Origin: Lachnospiraceae bacterium
GTDB taxonomy: Bacteria; Bacillota; Clostridia; Lachnospirales; Lachnospiraceae
Reading direction: 5' to 3'
Assembly (NCBI GenBank): GCA_022764465.1
Contig: JALERL010000037.1
Span: 1-64,000, forward strand
Length of the DNA stretch: 64,000 bases
Made by a program: the position numbers and the translations under genes. Positions 24,861-33,224 of this stretch are shown piece by piece. How positions within the stretch are numbered: the stretch's first letter is position 1; every line of letters starts with the position of its first letter. The notes under the pieces are model-generated. The model did no database searches and had not been told where the DNA came from. It saw only the letters and a list, made by a program, of their open reading frames with translations.

Positions 24861-24960
24861 ACATGTATAAAGAAAAGATAAAAAATCTTTTCGGAAATGA
24901 AATAGAAATATGTGTCTAAGAATAAATAGATTGCATACTTAAAATATATTTGCCATACGT

Positions 24961-25171
24961 ATAAAAGCTTATGGATTTGTTCCGTATTACGAATCTAACA
25001 TTTTCTAAATGTTCTGTCAGATTCTTTTCTTCTCCAGCAACCACAAAAGACGTGGCGTCCATGCCCCGGCTTTTGTTTGCATCAACATCCCTGTTGCTGC
25101 ATTGCTGGATATTCTACAGAACATTAAGAAAATCTAAGATTCTCCATAGTCACAAATTCATAAGCTTTTAT
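24961..25171. mobile_element. Second MITE-like long inverted repeat
   Basis: The ends ATAAAAGCTTATGGATTTGT (24961-24980) and ACAAATTCATAAGCTTTTAT (25152-25171) are inverted copies with one mismatch. The pairing continues inward imperfectly (GAATCT..ATTTTCT, then ATGTTCTGT, on both sides). The 211-base unit is therefore a long hairpin with no coding capacity of its own; its ends differ from the element at 14841. It occupies the gap 24861-25301. The rest of that gap (25172-25300) is AT-rich with nothing recognised. Confidence 0.65.
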
Positions 25172-25301
25172 CCTATATGGCATTTATATTTAATCAGAAC
25201 TTTTATACCATATCATTCAAAATCGGCCTATCTTATTCATCTTTTCTTTTTCAAAAACTTCTAAACCTCTTAATAAAATCACAAAATATATTCTATCTTG
25301 C

Positions 25302-26240
25302 TTATTCACTTTCTTCCGGAACTTCTCCCCGCAGGATCTCTATAAACTTTCCTACCTCTGCCCATGCACGCTTAGACTCCGGCATCAATAGCATTGCCAT
25401 CTGAAAGACATGGAACATCCCTTCGTACACACTCAGCCGTACCTTTACCCCTGCTTCCTTTGCCTTTTTTGCTACCGTCAGGGAATCACTGAGTAACATC
25501 TCATACGATCCAACCTGTATGAGCATTGGCGGAAAGTCATCAAAGCTGCCAAATGCCGGTGAAATATACGGCTCTTTTGGATTACATGTTCCCACATAAT
25601 CCCGGTTATAGACCAGACTGTCTCTCGTTCCACCAAACAAAGGGTCTTTGTCGAAGTTCGTATCATACGAAGAACCACTTGATGTCAGATCTGTCCATGG
25701 CGACATTGCAACCACACCGCATGGAAGTTCATAATCATGGTCACGCAGATACATCGTAAGTGCCAGTGCCAGGCCACCGCCTGCTGAATCTCCCGCCACG
25801 ATGATCTGGTCTGCACGGTATCCCTTTTTGATCAGCCAGAAATATGCCGTCACTGCATCCTCTAATGCTGCCGGATACGGATGCTCCGGTGCGACACGGT
25901 AATCGATCGTCAGCACACTGATGCCCTTTCCGACCTCACTGTAGAGTCCCGCAAAGCTGCGGTACCCATTGTGCAGTGTTCCGACGTATGCACCACCATG
26001 AAGCTGCAGAACCACCTTGCTGCGATCCGGATTCTCTTTTAATTCCAGATACTCCATCGTGAACTTTTCTAAATGAATGATATAGCGTGAAAAACACTCC
26101 GGACATTTCCATGGCGGCTCTTTTAAGTTCCTGCGGAGTTCTCCGCTTTTTATTTTTTTTCCTATCAGATTATCATTTGCAGCCCTCGCGATCAGATCCC
26201 GGATCACACGGCCGCGGACACTTGTTTCATTTTCCGTCAT
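25302..26240 (-). CDS. Alpha/beta hydrolase (hormone-sensitive-lipase type esterase)
   Basis: The 312-residue protein has the HSL-family oxyanion motif LQLHGGAYVGT, the nucleophile elbow AGDSAGGGLAL, a DPLF-like loop, and the C-terminal acid (SYEMLLSDS region) and histidine (GMFHVFQM). It should hydrolyse short acyl esters in the cytoplasm. TGGAGTAACAA precedes the ATG. It is the last gene of a three-gene unit with a DUF6320 protein (gap 11 bases) and a condensation-domain acyltransferase, which suggests a role in making or trimming an acylated product. Confidence 0.92.
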   Translation of the reverse strand: MTENETSVRGRVIRDLIARAANDNLIGKKIKSGELRRNLKEPPWKCPECFSRYIIHLEKFTMEYLELKENPDRSKVVLQLHGGAYVGTLHNGYRSFAGLYSEVGKGISVLTIDYRVAPEHPYPAALEDAVTAYFWLIKKGYRADQIIVAGDSAGGGLALALTMYLRDHDYELPCGVVAMSPWTDLTSSGSSYDTNFDKDPLFGGTRDSLVYNRDYVGTCNPKEPYISPAFGSFDDFPPMLIQVGSYEMLLSDSLTVAKKAKEAGVKVRLSVYEGMFHVFQMAMLLMPESKRAWAEVGKFIEILRGEVPEESE

Positions 26241-26251
26241 TTGTTACTCCA

Positions 26252-26917
26252 TTATCTTACATGAAATCTTCTCTGTAACTCGATCCTTGCCCTCCGGTCT
26301 CCGATGATCAGTGTTCCGAGGAACAAAAAGACAGAGATTGCAAATGTTATGAGACTAAGCATCGGCTTTGTAATAATGCCTACACCCCAGAGAATTAAGG
26401 TAACACCTGCGAGCACGATCATACCGATCTGAAACAGCAGATAACTCTGCCAGTTTCTATGATTGATCAGCATTAAAATCACAATACTCAGATCAATAAG
26501 CAGGATTCCGCTTGGGATCACATAATTGACCGACCATCCGCGGTAGCCGATGACAAAATCGATCAGTATGACCATCGCGACCCCACAAATTGTAAGCACC
26601 ATCAGCTTTAGCCGGTATCCGGCGTCATCTAAGACAGCAAAGCGCAGGATCAGATACAGGTAAAACAGCGATGCAACCACGATCGCACTCCACCAGATCC
26701 CATGGTACATCTCATAATTCAACGCAATTAAAAACACACTGACTGCAAGTGTTAAAAACAGATAAATCCGTCCTGCCAGCATCAGCCTTCTTGTCTTGAT
26801 CCGGACATCCGGATAGGTATCTTTTCCGTCCCCTTCCGGCTCGATCACGCAATGACACAACGGACATACATGTGTTTCGTCTTTTATTTCTATCTTACAT
26901 TGTCTGCATTTACTCAT
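26252..26917 (-). CDS. DUF6320-type zinc-ribbon membrane protein
   Basis: The product (221 residues from ATG 26917; an in-frame ATG at 26929 would add four) has an N-terminal zinc ribbon, CRQCKIEI...CPLCHCVIEP, then six or seven membrane helices (about 45-205) and a basic tail. This matches, from memory, DUF6320, a family of unknown function. The start region overlaps the stop of the upstream acyltransferase gene, and the hydrolase follows 11 bases later, so the three are tightly linked. A membrane anchor or partner for the acyltransferase is plausible. Confidence 0.8.
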   Translation of the reverse strand: MSKCRQCKIEIKDETHVCPLCHCVIEPEGDGKDTYPDVRIKTRRLMLAGRIYLFLTLAVSVFLIALNYEMYHGIWWSAIVVASLFYLYLILRFAVLDDAGYRLKLMVLTICGVAMVILIDFVIGYRGWSVNYVIPSGILLIDLSIVILMLINHRNWQSYLLFQIGMIVLAGVTLILWGVGIITKPMLSLITFAISVFLFLGTLIIGDRRARIELQRRFHVR

Positions 26918-28334
26918 AATATACACCATTACTTTCTATTTCTACATCAATGCCATCCTCTGCCAGTCTGCGGAAGAATCCACGCTGTACGGACGTATCC
27001 CGCAGCACGGAGCTGAAGGAAAAGACCAGTGTATCCTGATACGAACAGATCGTTCCCTTTAGGTTCTGTCCCTTTGACATGGCAAGAAAGGCATAAAACA
27101 TTTTTACATACGGCTGATATTCTTCACGGATCACCTGATTGCCGATATTTGTGACCGTTGAAGTATTTGCCAGTGCCGCTGAGGTATAGACATAGCGGAT
27201 CGCCAGATTTTTCAAAACAAGCGGCACCGCTCTTGCGATCAGAAGCTTTTCATTCGAAACATTATAGGAAAACAGTTCCTCTAAATGTTCCTTTGTGATC
27301 TGGCTACGCAGGCTGTCCTTTACGATCTCCACAACCTCTGCAAAGGTATAATCCTCCTTTGTCGGTCCAAACTCCGCTGATACCATGGTAAAAAAGTTCT
27401 TCGTTGTAACCGAGTTAAAGTATGGACGAAGGTTCACCGGCACAGCCACACGGATCGGACGTCTGCCCGGGATCCCATGCATGCATTCTAAAAAGACACT
27501 CCAGACGAATGCAGATACCAGATATTCATTGATACTGACACCATAACTGTGACAGACTTTCTTTAACTGTGGAATGTTCATATAGCCATGCATGACACCG
27601 AACTCACCCTTGCGCAGCCGCTCGCCGCGCAGCAGATATGCCTTCTGTGTTTTATAGCCCTTCGCATGACTGTGCTTGTAGTTCCGTAAAAAGCTGTCCT
27701 CCCGGTTTAAGGAGGTATCACTGCTTAAGTGATCCCCTAACTTCTCCCTGAGTTCCGGGTGTACCAGACGCAGATACTGATAAGTCAGTTCCTTTAAAAA
27801 ATTCGTGCCGCCCATACCATCCGTTAAGACATGGAACACCTCTAAGTTTATTCTGCACCCATAATACGTCACACGAAACAGATAGCTGTTATTCTTATTC
27901 TGTACAATGTACTGACACGGATAGGTGTTTTCTTCCCGCACCCGTGGCGCAGGCTTTCCATTCTCTTCAAAATAATACCAGAAGATTCCCTGCCGCAGTC
28001 TTAAGTTAAATCCATCGAACTTCGGAAGCACCATATCGAGTGCCTGCTGTAACGGTTCTCTTTGCACCTCTTCGTTTAAGGTAACCGAGATCCGGTATAC
28101 ATTACTCATGGATTCTCCGGCGATCACCGGGAACAGATGTGCGGTATTATCTAACTTATCCCAGCGGATATCCATACCCCTGCGCTTTCTCTCTTTTTCC
28201 TTCTGAAGCTTACGCTCTTCTTTCTTTTTTTGCTTTCTGGTCTGACTTTCTATCTTTTTTTCTTCCTTCACTCTCTGCTTTTGCAGCTTTTTTTCCTCTT
28301 TTTCCATATTAAACCATATCTTTCTATCTATCAT
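26910..28334 (-). CDS. Condensation-domain / alcohol acetyltransferase-like protein
   Basis: The 474-residue protein has a K/E-rich, probably coiled N-terminal segment (about 11-53), then a chloramphenicol-acetyltransferase-like condensation fold. The catalytic HxxxDG is FHVLTDGMGG (H168, D172, G173), and PIRVAVPVNLRPYFNSVTTK matches the conserved latch region. Such proteins join an acyl-CoA or thioester to an alcohol or amine (AATase, PapA, NRPS C domains). It is the first gene of an operon with DUF6320 and an esterase. The start is uncertain: ATG 28334 or 28307, neither with a strong ribosome binding site. The substrate is unknown. Confidence 0.82.
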   Translation of the reverse strand: MIDRKIWFNMEKEEKKLQKQRVKEEKKIESQTRKQKKKEERKLQKEKERKRRGMDIRWDKLDNTAHLFPVIAGESMSNVYRISVTLNEEVQREPLQQALDMVLPKFDGFNLRLRQGIFWYYFEENGKPAPRVREENTYPCQYIVQNKNNSYLFRVTYYGCRINLEVFHVLTDGMGGTNFLKELTYQYLRLVHPELREKLGDHLSSDTSLNREDSFLRNYKHSHAKGYKTQKAYLLRGERLRKGEFGVMHGYMNIPQLKKVCHSYGVSINEYLVSAFVWSVFLECMHGIPGRRPIRVAVPVNLRPYFNSVTTKNFFTMVSAEFGPTKEDYTFAEVVEIVKDSLRSQITKEHLEELFSYNVSNEKLLIARAVPLVLKNLAIRYVYTSAALANTSTVTNIGNQVIREEYQPYVKMFYAFLAMSKGQNLKGTICSYQDTLVFSFSSVLRDTSVQRGFFRRLAEDGIDVEIESNGVYYE

Positions 28335-28450
28335 TCATGCAAAATAGCATGTAAAACAGTCCCCGCTTTTTCAAAAAGATATTATAGCCGAGATTGATGC
28401 AAAATACAATCTTGCTTTTTTCCTTTGTTCCATGTAAAATTTTCTTGGCA

Positions 28451-28472
28451 TCTGGTATATCCAGTGACCAGA
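28451..28472 (+). promoter_or_regulatory. Possible autoregulatory operator of the GntR gene
   Basis: The inverted repeat TCTGGT (28451-28456) / ACCAGA (28467-28472) lies about 25 bases upstream of the GntR start, in the position of an autoregulatory site. FadR-type regulators commonly bind TGGT/ACCA half sites, although usually with closer spacing. Confidence 0.45.
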
Positions 28473-28495
28473 GAATGAATCACACCGGAGGGCTT

Positions 28496-29200
28496 ATGGA
28501 ATTTAAAAAATTAAATGCTCCGACCTTAAAGGAGCTTTTTGTTACAGAACTTGAAAATATGATATTGTCCGGAAAGTTAGAGATCGGAAGCAAGCTTCCA
28601 TCCGAGCGCGAACTGGCTACCTCGATGCAGGTCAGCCGCGCGGTCGTAAATTCCGGTATTGCAGAAATGGAGGCCAAGGGCTTTCTAGTTGTAAAACCGC
28701 GTGTTGGTACCTTTGTTGAGGATTACCGCAGAAACGGTTCGTTAAGCACCCTGATGTCCATTATGAATTACAATGGCGGCATGCTCCGCAAAAATGAGAT
28801 CCGTTCGATTTTAGAAGTACGCATAGTATTAGACCGCCTTGCCGTAGAACTGGTATGTAAGGATTCTTCCGACGAAGAGATTGCAACGCTTGCCACTTAT
28901 GTCGATGCACTCCGTGCATGTGAAGATTCCGCACAGGCGGCAGAGCTTGCCTTCACCTTCCATCACGAGCTTGGATTTATTTCCGGCAACACCTTGCTCC
29001 CACTCTTTTTTGTATCCTTCCGCAATCCGGTCATCAGTCTGTGGATCCGCTTCTGTAACCATTATGGTATTGAAGCACTTTATGACAATACGGCAACACT
29101 TTATGAGCACATAAAAAAGCGGGATTCAAAAAATGCGATTGCATTTATTGAATCCTCGCTTGGAGATACGATCAACGGAAGCAGAGAAATCTACCGGTAA
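28496..29200 (+). CDS. GntR/FadR-family transcriptional regulator
   Basis: The 234-residue protein has an N-terminal winged helix (LKELFVTELENMILSGKLEI, GSKLPSERELATSMQVSRAV, KPRVGTFVED) and a C-terminal helical FCD domain (about 95-225) with the ligand-binding pattern of FadR-type regulators (RSILEVRIVLDRLAVEL; FHHELGFISGN). Such repressors respond to organic acids or similar metabolites. ATG 28496 has GGAGGG upstream; earlier ATGs have none and would pass through the possible operator. It lies divergent from the acyltransferase operon and convergent with the amino-acid ABC genes; it may regulate the former. Confidence 0.9.
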   Translation: MEFKKLNAPTLKELFVTELENMILSGKLEIGSKLPSERELATSMQVSRAVVNSGIAEMEAKGFLVVKPRVGTFVEDYRRNGSLSTLMSIMNYNGGMLRKNEIRSILEVRIVLDRLAVELVCKDSSDEEIATLATYVDALRACEDSAQAAELAFTFHHELGFISGNTLLPLFFVSFRNPVISLWIRFCNHYGIEALYDNTATLYEHIKKRDSKNAIAFIESSLGDTINGSREIYR

Positions 29201-29235
29201 TACTCTGCTCTTCCAATTTCATTCGATTCTATTTT

Positions 29236-30000
29236 CTATTTTGCAGCAAACCGTGCGAGGAACTGTCTGGTACGTTCCTCCTTCGGATGCTCGATCACAT
29301 CCTTCGGATTTCCTTCTTCAATGATATATCCGCCATCCATAAAGATCACATAATCTGCCACATCCCTTGCAAATGTCATCTCATGCGTCACGATCACCAT
29401 TGTCATCTTCTCTTCCGCAAGCTGGCGGATAACCTTTAAGATCTCACCTGTCAGCTCCGGGTCTAGGGCAGAAGTCGGTTCATCAAAAAACAGGATCGAT
29501 GGATTTAACGCAAGTGCTCTTGCGATCGCAACACGCTGCTGCTGTCCACCAGATAACTGGCATGGATAATAACCTTCCTTATCTTCGAGTCCCATCTTTT
29601 TTAACAGCTCTCTTGCCTGTGCATAGACTTCCTTCTTATCCCTTTTCTGAATATGGATCGGTGCATCTGTAATATTCTTCATCACAGAATAATGCGGGAA
29701 AAGATTAAAGTTCTGGAATACTAATCCAAAGTAACCCTGAATCTTTTTTAACTGCTTACTGTCTGCATAAACTGCCTTTCCGGCCTCATTATTGGTAACT
29801 GCGGATTCCCCGACATAGGTCAGTTCCCCGCTGTCCATCGTCTCAAGCATCGTTGCACAACGAAGCAGCGTCGATTTTCCCGATCCGGATGGGCCAATGA
29901 TCGCAACAACCTGTCCCTCTTCGACTGAAAGTGAAATATCGTGGAGGACATCGAGATTGTCAAAGCTTTTTTTCAGATTATTGATTTCTAATAATTTCAT
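29236..30000 (-). CDS. Polar amino-acid ABC transporter ATP-binding protein
   Basis: The 254-residue ATPase has Walker [10 protein letters not shown] loop [11 protein letters not shown], signature [15 protein letters not shown], Walker [12 protein letters not shown] and switch [14 protein letters not shown]: a complete GlnQ/HisP-type subunit. It powers import of a polar amino acid with the permease and binding protein encoded upstream. GGCAGGG precedes the ATG, 27 bases after the permease stop. Confidence 0.96.
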   Translation of the reverse strand: MKLLEINNLKKSFDNLDVLHDISLSVEEGQVVAIIGPSGSGKSTLLRCATMLETMDSGELTYVGESAVTNNEAGKAVYADSKQLKKIQGYFGLVFQNFNLFPHYSVMKNITDAPIHIQKRDKKEVYAQARELLKKMGLEDKEGYYPCQLSGGQQQRVAIARALALNPSILFFDEPTSALDPELTGEILKVIRQLAEEKMTMVIVTHEMTFARDVADYVIFMDGGYIIEEGNPKDVIEHPKEERTRQFLARFAAK

Positions 30001-30027
30001 AATAAAACCCTGCCTTTCTTTGTCCTC

Positions 30028-30678
30028 TTACTTATAATAATCCAGTCGTTTTTCTATGTATCCCATCACACCGGCTACGATCAGGTTAAAGATATAATAA
30101 AACAGTCCGGCGATAAACAGTGGGACAATACTTGTCTGGGAAGCAGCAATCTGTTTTGCAAGGGTAAACATCTCCGCATATGCAAGCACAAATGCAAGGG
30201 AAGTATCCTTTACTAATGTGATCACTTCATTCGTTACAGACGGCAGCACACGCTTTACCATCTGTGGGAAAATGATCTTGCCAAAGGTCTGCACCTTCGA
30301 ATAACCTAACACCTTCGCAGCCTCATACTGACCAACCGGAATCGACTGGATACCGGAACGGTAGATTTCTGCAAAATATGCTGCATAGTTGATCGCAAAT
30401 CCAATAATCGTTGCTGTAAACTGATAGCCTGCCGGCAGCTTGATATGGAAAATATAATACGGTCCATAATATACCACCATAAGCTGCAACATCAGCGGTG
30501 TACCACGCATAATGGAAATATAGAACTTCATCAGATATTGAAGCGGTTTAAACTTCGCCATTCTTCCAAATGCGACAAGCAGACCAAGTGGCATGGAAAA
30601 AACCAGTGTTAAAACAAATATGGATATGGTTGCCAGCATACCTGTTGCCAGCTGCTGTAAGATTGCTGCTAATGACAT
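30028..30678 (-). CDS. Polar amino-acid ABC transporter permease
   Basis: The 216-residue inner-membrane protein has about five helices and the His/Glu/Gln/Arg/opine permease signature. The typical RGTPLMLQLMVVYYG segment is present, and the EAA loop contacting the ATPase reads GQYEAAKVLGYSKVQTFGKI. GAGGTGAAAGGG precedes the start, 24 bases after the binding-protein stop. Confidence 0.96.
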   Translation of the reverse strand: MSLAAILQQLATGMLATISIFVLTLVFSMPLGLLVAFGRMAKFKPLQYLMKFYISIMRGTPLMLQLMVVYYGPYYIFHIKLPAGYQFTATIIGFAINYAAYFAEIYRSGIQSIPVGQYEAAKVLGYSKVQTFGKIIFPQMVKRVLPSVTNEVITLVKDTSLAFVLAYAEMFTLAKQIAASQTSIVPLFIAGLFYYIFNLIVAGVMGYIEKRLDYYK

Positions 30679-30702
30679 TACCCTTTCACCTCGTACCTGC
30701 TG

Positions 30703-31590
30703 TTATTTTTCAAGACAGATCATTTCAGACAGATTATAATCCGAATACTTCTCTGCGATCGCATTAAAGGTTCCGTCTGCTACCATCTCATATAAAGTCT
30801 CCTGAACCTTGTCACGAAGACTTGTATTACCAAGCTTAAATCCAACACCGTACTGCTCAGTTGAGATCTGGTCATCTAAGATCTTAAATCCATCTCCTCT
30901 TGAACCAAGCTGGTATTTTGCGACACCAATATCAAGAACAACTGCATCCACTGCTCCGGACTCTAAGTTCATAAAAGCGGTATTGTAATCTGCAACCTGC
31001 TGTAATTCCTTAAAGGTAGCTGTTAAAGCTAAGTTCTCATCATTGTCCTCTTCGGAAGTCAGTGCAGAAAGTCCCGAAGAATCTGCCTGAACTGCAACGG
31101 TCTTACCTGCAAGATCTGCCTTTGTCTTAATATCAGAATCTGCTGCTACAACAATGACGATACTGTTATCAATATATGGATCACTCCAGGTATAATCATT
31201 CTCACGTCCGGTCATGGTAAATCCATTCCAGATACAGTCGATGGAACCGGAATTTAATTCCATATCCTTCGAATCCCAGTTGATCGGTTTTTTCACCAGT
31301 TCCCAGCCATTTCTGTCACAGACTTCCTGTGCCAGGTCTAAGTCAAATCCGGTATAGTCTCCGTTATCATCCATAAATCCGTATGGCGGGAACTCTGCAT
31401 CAAAGCCTACGGTAAACGTCGTACGGTCTGCTTCTGCACCTGAAACTGACGCAGCATCCGTTGATAACTCTGTATCCTTTCCGGCATCCGTCTTTGCATT
31501 GTCACTTGTCTTTGTATTGCTGCCTCCGCATGCAGTCATAGTCACTGCCATTGCAGCTGTTAAAAATAAAGCAATTACTTTCTTTTTCAT
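30703..31590 (-). CDS. Polar amino-acid ABC transporter substrate-binding lipoprotein
   Basis: The 295-residue type II binding protein has a lipoprotein signal with lipobox MTACGG (Cys at about 21), a threonine/serine-rich linker, then a SBP_bac_3 domain: FTVGFDAEFPPYGFMDDNGD, DLDLAQEVCDRNGWE and a late AEKYSDYNLSEM. It binds an amino acid outside the membrane and delivers it to the permease. The first gene of a three-gene operon, with a sigma-A promoter and GGAGGA leader. The exact ligand (cystine, glutamine or other) cannot be read from sequence. Confidence 0.95.
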   Translation of the reverse strand: MKKKVIALFLTAAMAVTMTACGGSNTKTSDNAKTDAGKDTELSTDAASVSGAEADRTTFTVGFDAEFPPYGFMDDNGDYTGFDLDLAQEVCDRNGWELVKKPINWDSKDMELNSGSIDCIWNGFTMTGRENDYTWSDPYIDNSIVIVVAADSDIKTKADLAGKTVAVQADSSGLSALTSEEDNDENLALTATFKELQQVADYNTAFMNLESGAVDAVVLDIGVAKYQLGSRGDGFKILDDQISTEQYGVGFKLGNTSLRDKVQETLYEMVADGTFNAIAEKYSDYNLSEMICLEK

Positions 31591-31632
31591 AATGATAGGT
31601 TCCTCCTCATAAATCTCGCTTCATACTTTAGT

Positions 31633-31661
31633 ATACTACCATGATAAAATAACGATGTAAA
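31633..31661 (-). promoter_or_regulatory. Sigma-A promoter of the amino-acid ABC operon
   Basis: On the minus strand TTTACA (31656-31661), a 17-base spacer and TAGTAT (31633-31638) lie about 45 bases upstream of the binding-protein ATG. Confidence 0.7.
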
Positions 31662-31671
31662 CTGTTTTTTC

Positions 31672-31692
31672 GCGATCTTTTGACACCCGCAT
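31672..31692. repeat. Solo copy of a MITE end (TCTTTTGACACCCG)
   Basis: This stretch matches the last 20 bases of the element at 14841-15092 at 18 positions. Only one end is present, and no second end was found nearby. It provides the TTGACA used by the DUF4250 promoter. Confidence 0.5.
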
Positions 31693-31708
31693 CAAAATGT
31701 GCTATTTT
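31680..31708 (+). promoter_or_regulatory. Probable promoter of the DUF4250 unit
   Basis: TTGACA (31680-31685), a 17-base spacer and TATTTT (31703-31708). The -35 box lies within the MITE-end sequence. The start codon is about 115 bases downstream. Confidence 0.5.
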
Positions 31709-31822
31709 TTTCACACAGCTACTTGTGCCATAGATGTCACAAACCGGCTGCTAAGACAAAACAACTCCGAGGATATGCCTGTAATTTTCAGGCGTAAAAT
31801 CGTCTGTGGATTGGAGATTCTT

Positions 31823-32008
31823 ATGACAAATACAAACTTACCAAATGACCCTGTGATGCTGCTTAGCTTCGTCAACACACAACTTCGTGACTTTTATTCC
31901 TCCTTAGATGACTTCTGCGGTGCCTTTCATATTGAGGCAGCTTCTCTTTGTGAAAAGCTATCAGCCATTGATTATGAATACGATGCTGCCACAAACCAGT
32001 TCCGGTAA
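31823..32008 (+). CDS. DUF4250 protein
   Basis: This 61-residue protein (NLPNDPVMLLSFVNTQLRDF, DYEYDAATNQF) matches the short DUF4250 family of unknown function, common in Firmicutes and Bacteroidetes. It is soluble and mostly helical. ATG 31823 has TTGGAG just upstream; the longer frame to 31697 would translate through the promoter region. The stop lies 11 bases before the next gene, so the two are probably one unit. Confidence 0.82.
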   Translation: MTNTNLPNDPVMLLSFVNTQLRDFYSSLDDFCGAFHIEAASLCEKLSAIDYEYDAATNQFR

Positions 32009-32019
32009 AAGAGGTTCTT

Positions 32020-32856
32020 ATGTCACTGTATGATGAATTAACGCAGTATCAGATCCTGCCAACTGCATATGAAGACTGGGCAGGGTACCGGCAGGCGGTC
32101 ACGGATTATATCCTTGCAAATACCAGCCCGGATACTACACTTGCGATTTTCGGTGCCGGACGCTGCAATGACATAGATCTTTATCGGCTGTCTACACATT
32201 TTTCTTCGATCACACTGCTCGATGCCAACCACCCTGCCATGAAGGAAGCTGCCATGCGCTATGGCTTATCGAGTGATCCGAAACTGTTCTGTAAAGAGGC
32301 AGACTTTTCCGGCATCTCACCCGAAGATTACCGCGCACTTGGTGATGAACTGACAGCTCTTTATAATGTAAGCGGAAATGAAACACGGATCGAGGTACTC
32401 GAAGACTTTATGTGCTTTAAATTAGACCGGCTCTATCGGAAAGCAGATGCCTATACCATGGATTTTGACATCAATACCTTCGACTATTCGATGGCATTTG
32501 GTGTTCACAGCCAGATCAACAACATGGCCTCGTGGATGTTTTCTGCCTTTGAAGAGAACATCCATGCGCACAGCTCTCTTGTCACCAAACGGATCCGTGC
32601 TGCCAATGACCGTATGGTTCCTAAGTTTAACACCGCGATCTTAGCTGCAACAAAAAAAGCAGCATTCTTCGGCTGTGAGCGAATAAATACTGCTTCTAAT
32701 GAGCCGGTAGAGGGCGCATACCAGTGTATCATGGATCTGAAGAATCGTGGCATCGTCACTTCACAATCCCTGACCCTCTGGCCTTTTTACCCTGCCGGCA
32801 ACCGTTATTATCAGATGCTGATCCAGTGCTGTGATCCATCCGGTATTCCCGGATAA
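32020..32856 (+). CDS. Rossmann-fold, methyltransferase-like protein of unknown function
   Basis: The 278-residue protein has a glycine-rich strand-loop at about residues 42-50 (TLAIFGAGRCNDIDL) followed by ITLLDANHPAMKEAA, the pattern of a SAM-binding methyltransferase motif I with an acidic motif II. The later region (SQINNMASWMFSAFEENIHA; LTLWPFYPAGNRYYQMLIQC) is not a known catalytic block to me. AGAGG precedes the ATG. It is paired with DUF4250. Methyltransferase activity is an inference; a nucleotide-binding protein without activity is possible. Confidence 0.75.
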   Translation: MSLYDELTQYQILPTAYEDWAGYRQAVTDYILANTSPDTTLAIFGAGRCNDIDLYRLSTHFSSITLLDANHPAMKEAAMRYGLSSDPKLFCKEADFSGISPEDYRALGDELTALYNVSGNETRIEVLEDFMCFKLDRLYRKADAYTMDFDINTFDYSMAFGVHSQINNMASWMFSAFEENIHAHSSLVTKRIRAANDRMVPKFNTAILAATKKAAFFGCERINTASNEPVEGAYQCIMDLKNRGIVTSQSLTLWPFYPAGNRYYQMLIQCCDPSGIPG

Positions 32857-32867
32857 CACACCGGTTC

Positions 32868-33107
32868 TTACATTCCCTGAGCGATCTCTTTTAACGTCGC
32901 AACCAGCTGCATATCGTCAGCCGTCACCCGGATATTGGAACTGATGTTATCTCCTTCCGGTGTCGTAATCGTCATCTCAATAATACTTCCCTCACGGATG
33001 CTGTCTGTTCCAACCGCCTGTAAGAACTTTGGGAACTTCGGGTGATTGGTGGTAAAGCGATCCCAGAGGGACTTGATCTGTAATAATTTCATTGGATTGA
33101 TTGCCAT
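32868..33107 (-). CDS. Small conserved protein downstream of the ABC exporter
   Basis: The 79-residue protein (MAINPMKLLQIKSLWDRFTT, then beta-rich EGSIIEMTITTPEG) is unrecognised but looks like a short conserved Lachnospiraceae protein. ATG 33107 has AGAGGAG upstream. The frame remains open to 33218, but that part overlaps the hairpin downstream of the exporter genes and lacks a site. It lies on the same strand as the exporter, after the hairpin, and so may be expressed by readthrough. Confidence 0.65.
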   Translation of the reverse strand: MAINPMKLLQIKSLWDRFTTNHPKFPKFLQAVGTDSIREGSIIEMTITTPEGDNISSNIRVTADDMQLVATLKEIAQGM

Positions 33108-33154
33108 CTTTTTTCTCCTCTTTTCTTTATCTGTGCTTTGTGCATTCGCACTAT

Positions 33155-33214
33155 CAAAAGAGGAACAGACAAAATATACCCTGCAAGCAGGCTGTTTTGT
33201 CTGTTTCTCTTTTG
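33155..33214 (-). terminator. Long hairpin between the ABC exporter and the 79-residue gene
   Basis: The 20-bp stem (33155-33174 with 33195-33214, one mismatch) has a 20-base loop. It lies ten bases after the exporter stop. The T run is short (TTTTG), so it may be a leaky terminator or processing stem rather than a full stop. Confidence 0.65.
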
Positions 33215-33224
33215 GCACTGCTCA

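Noticed and set aside
14841-25171. Insertion sequences proper
   Set aside because: The two inverted-repeat units contain no transposase frame; they can only be called MITE-like.
24971-25264. Plus-strand open frame of 97 codons
   Set aside because: It runs through the second inverted repeat, has low-complexity composition and no ribosome binding site.
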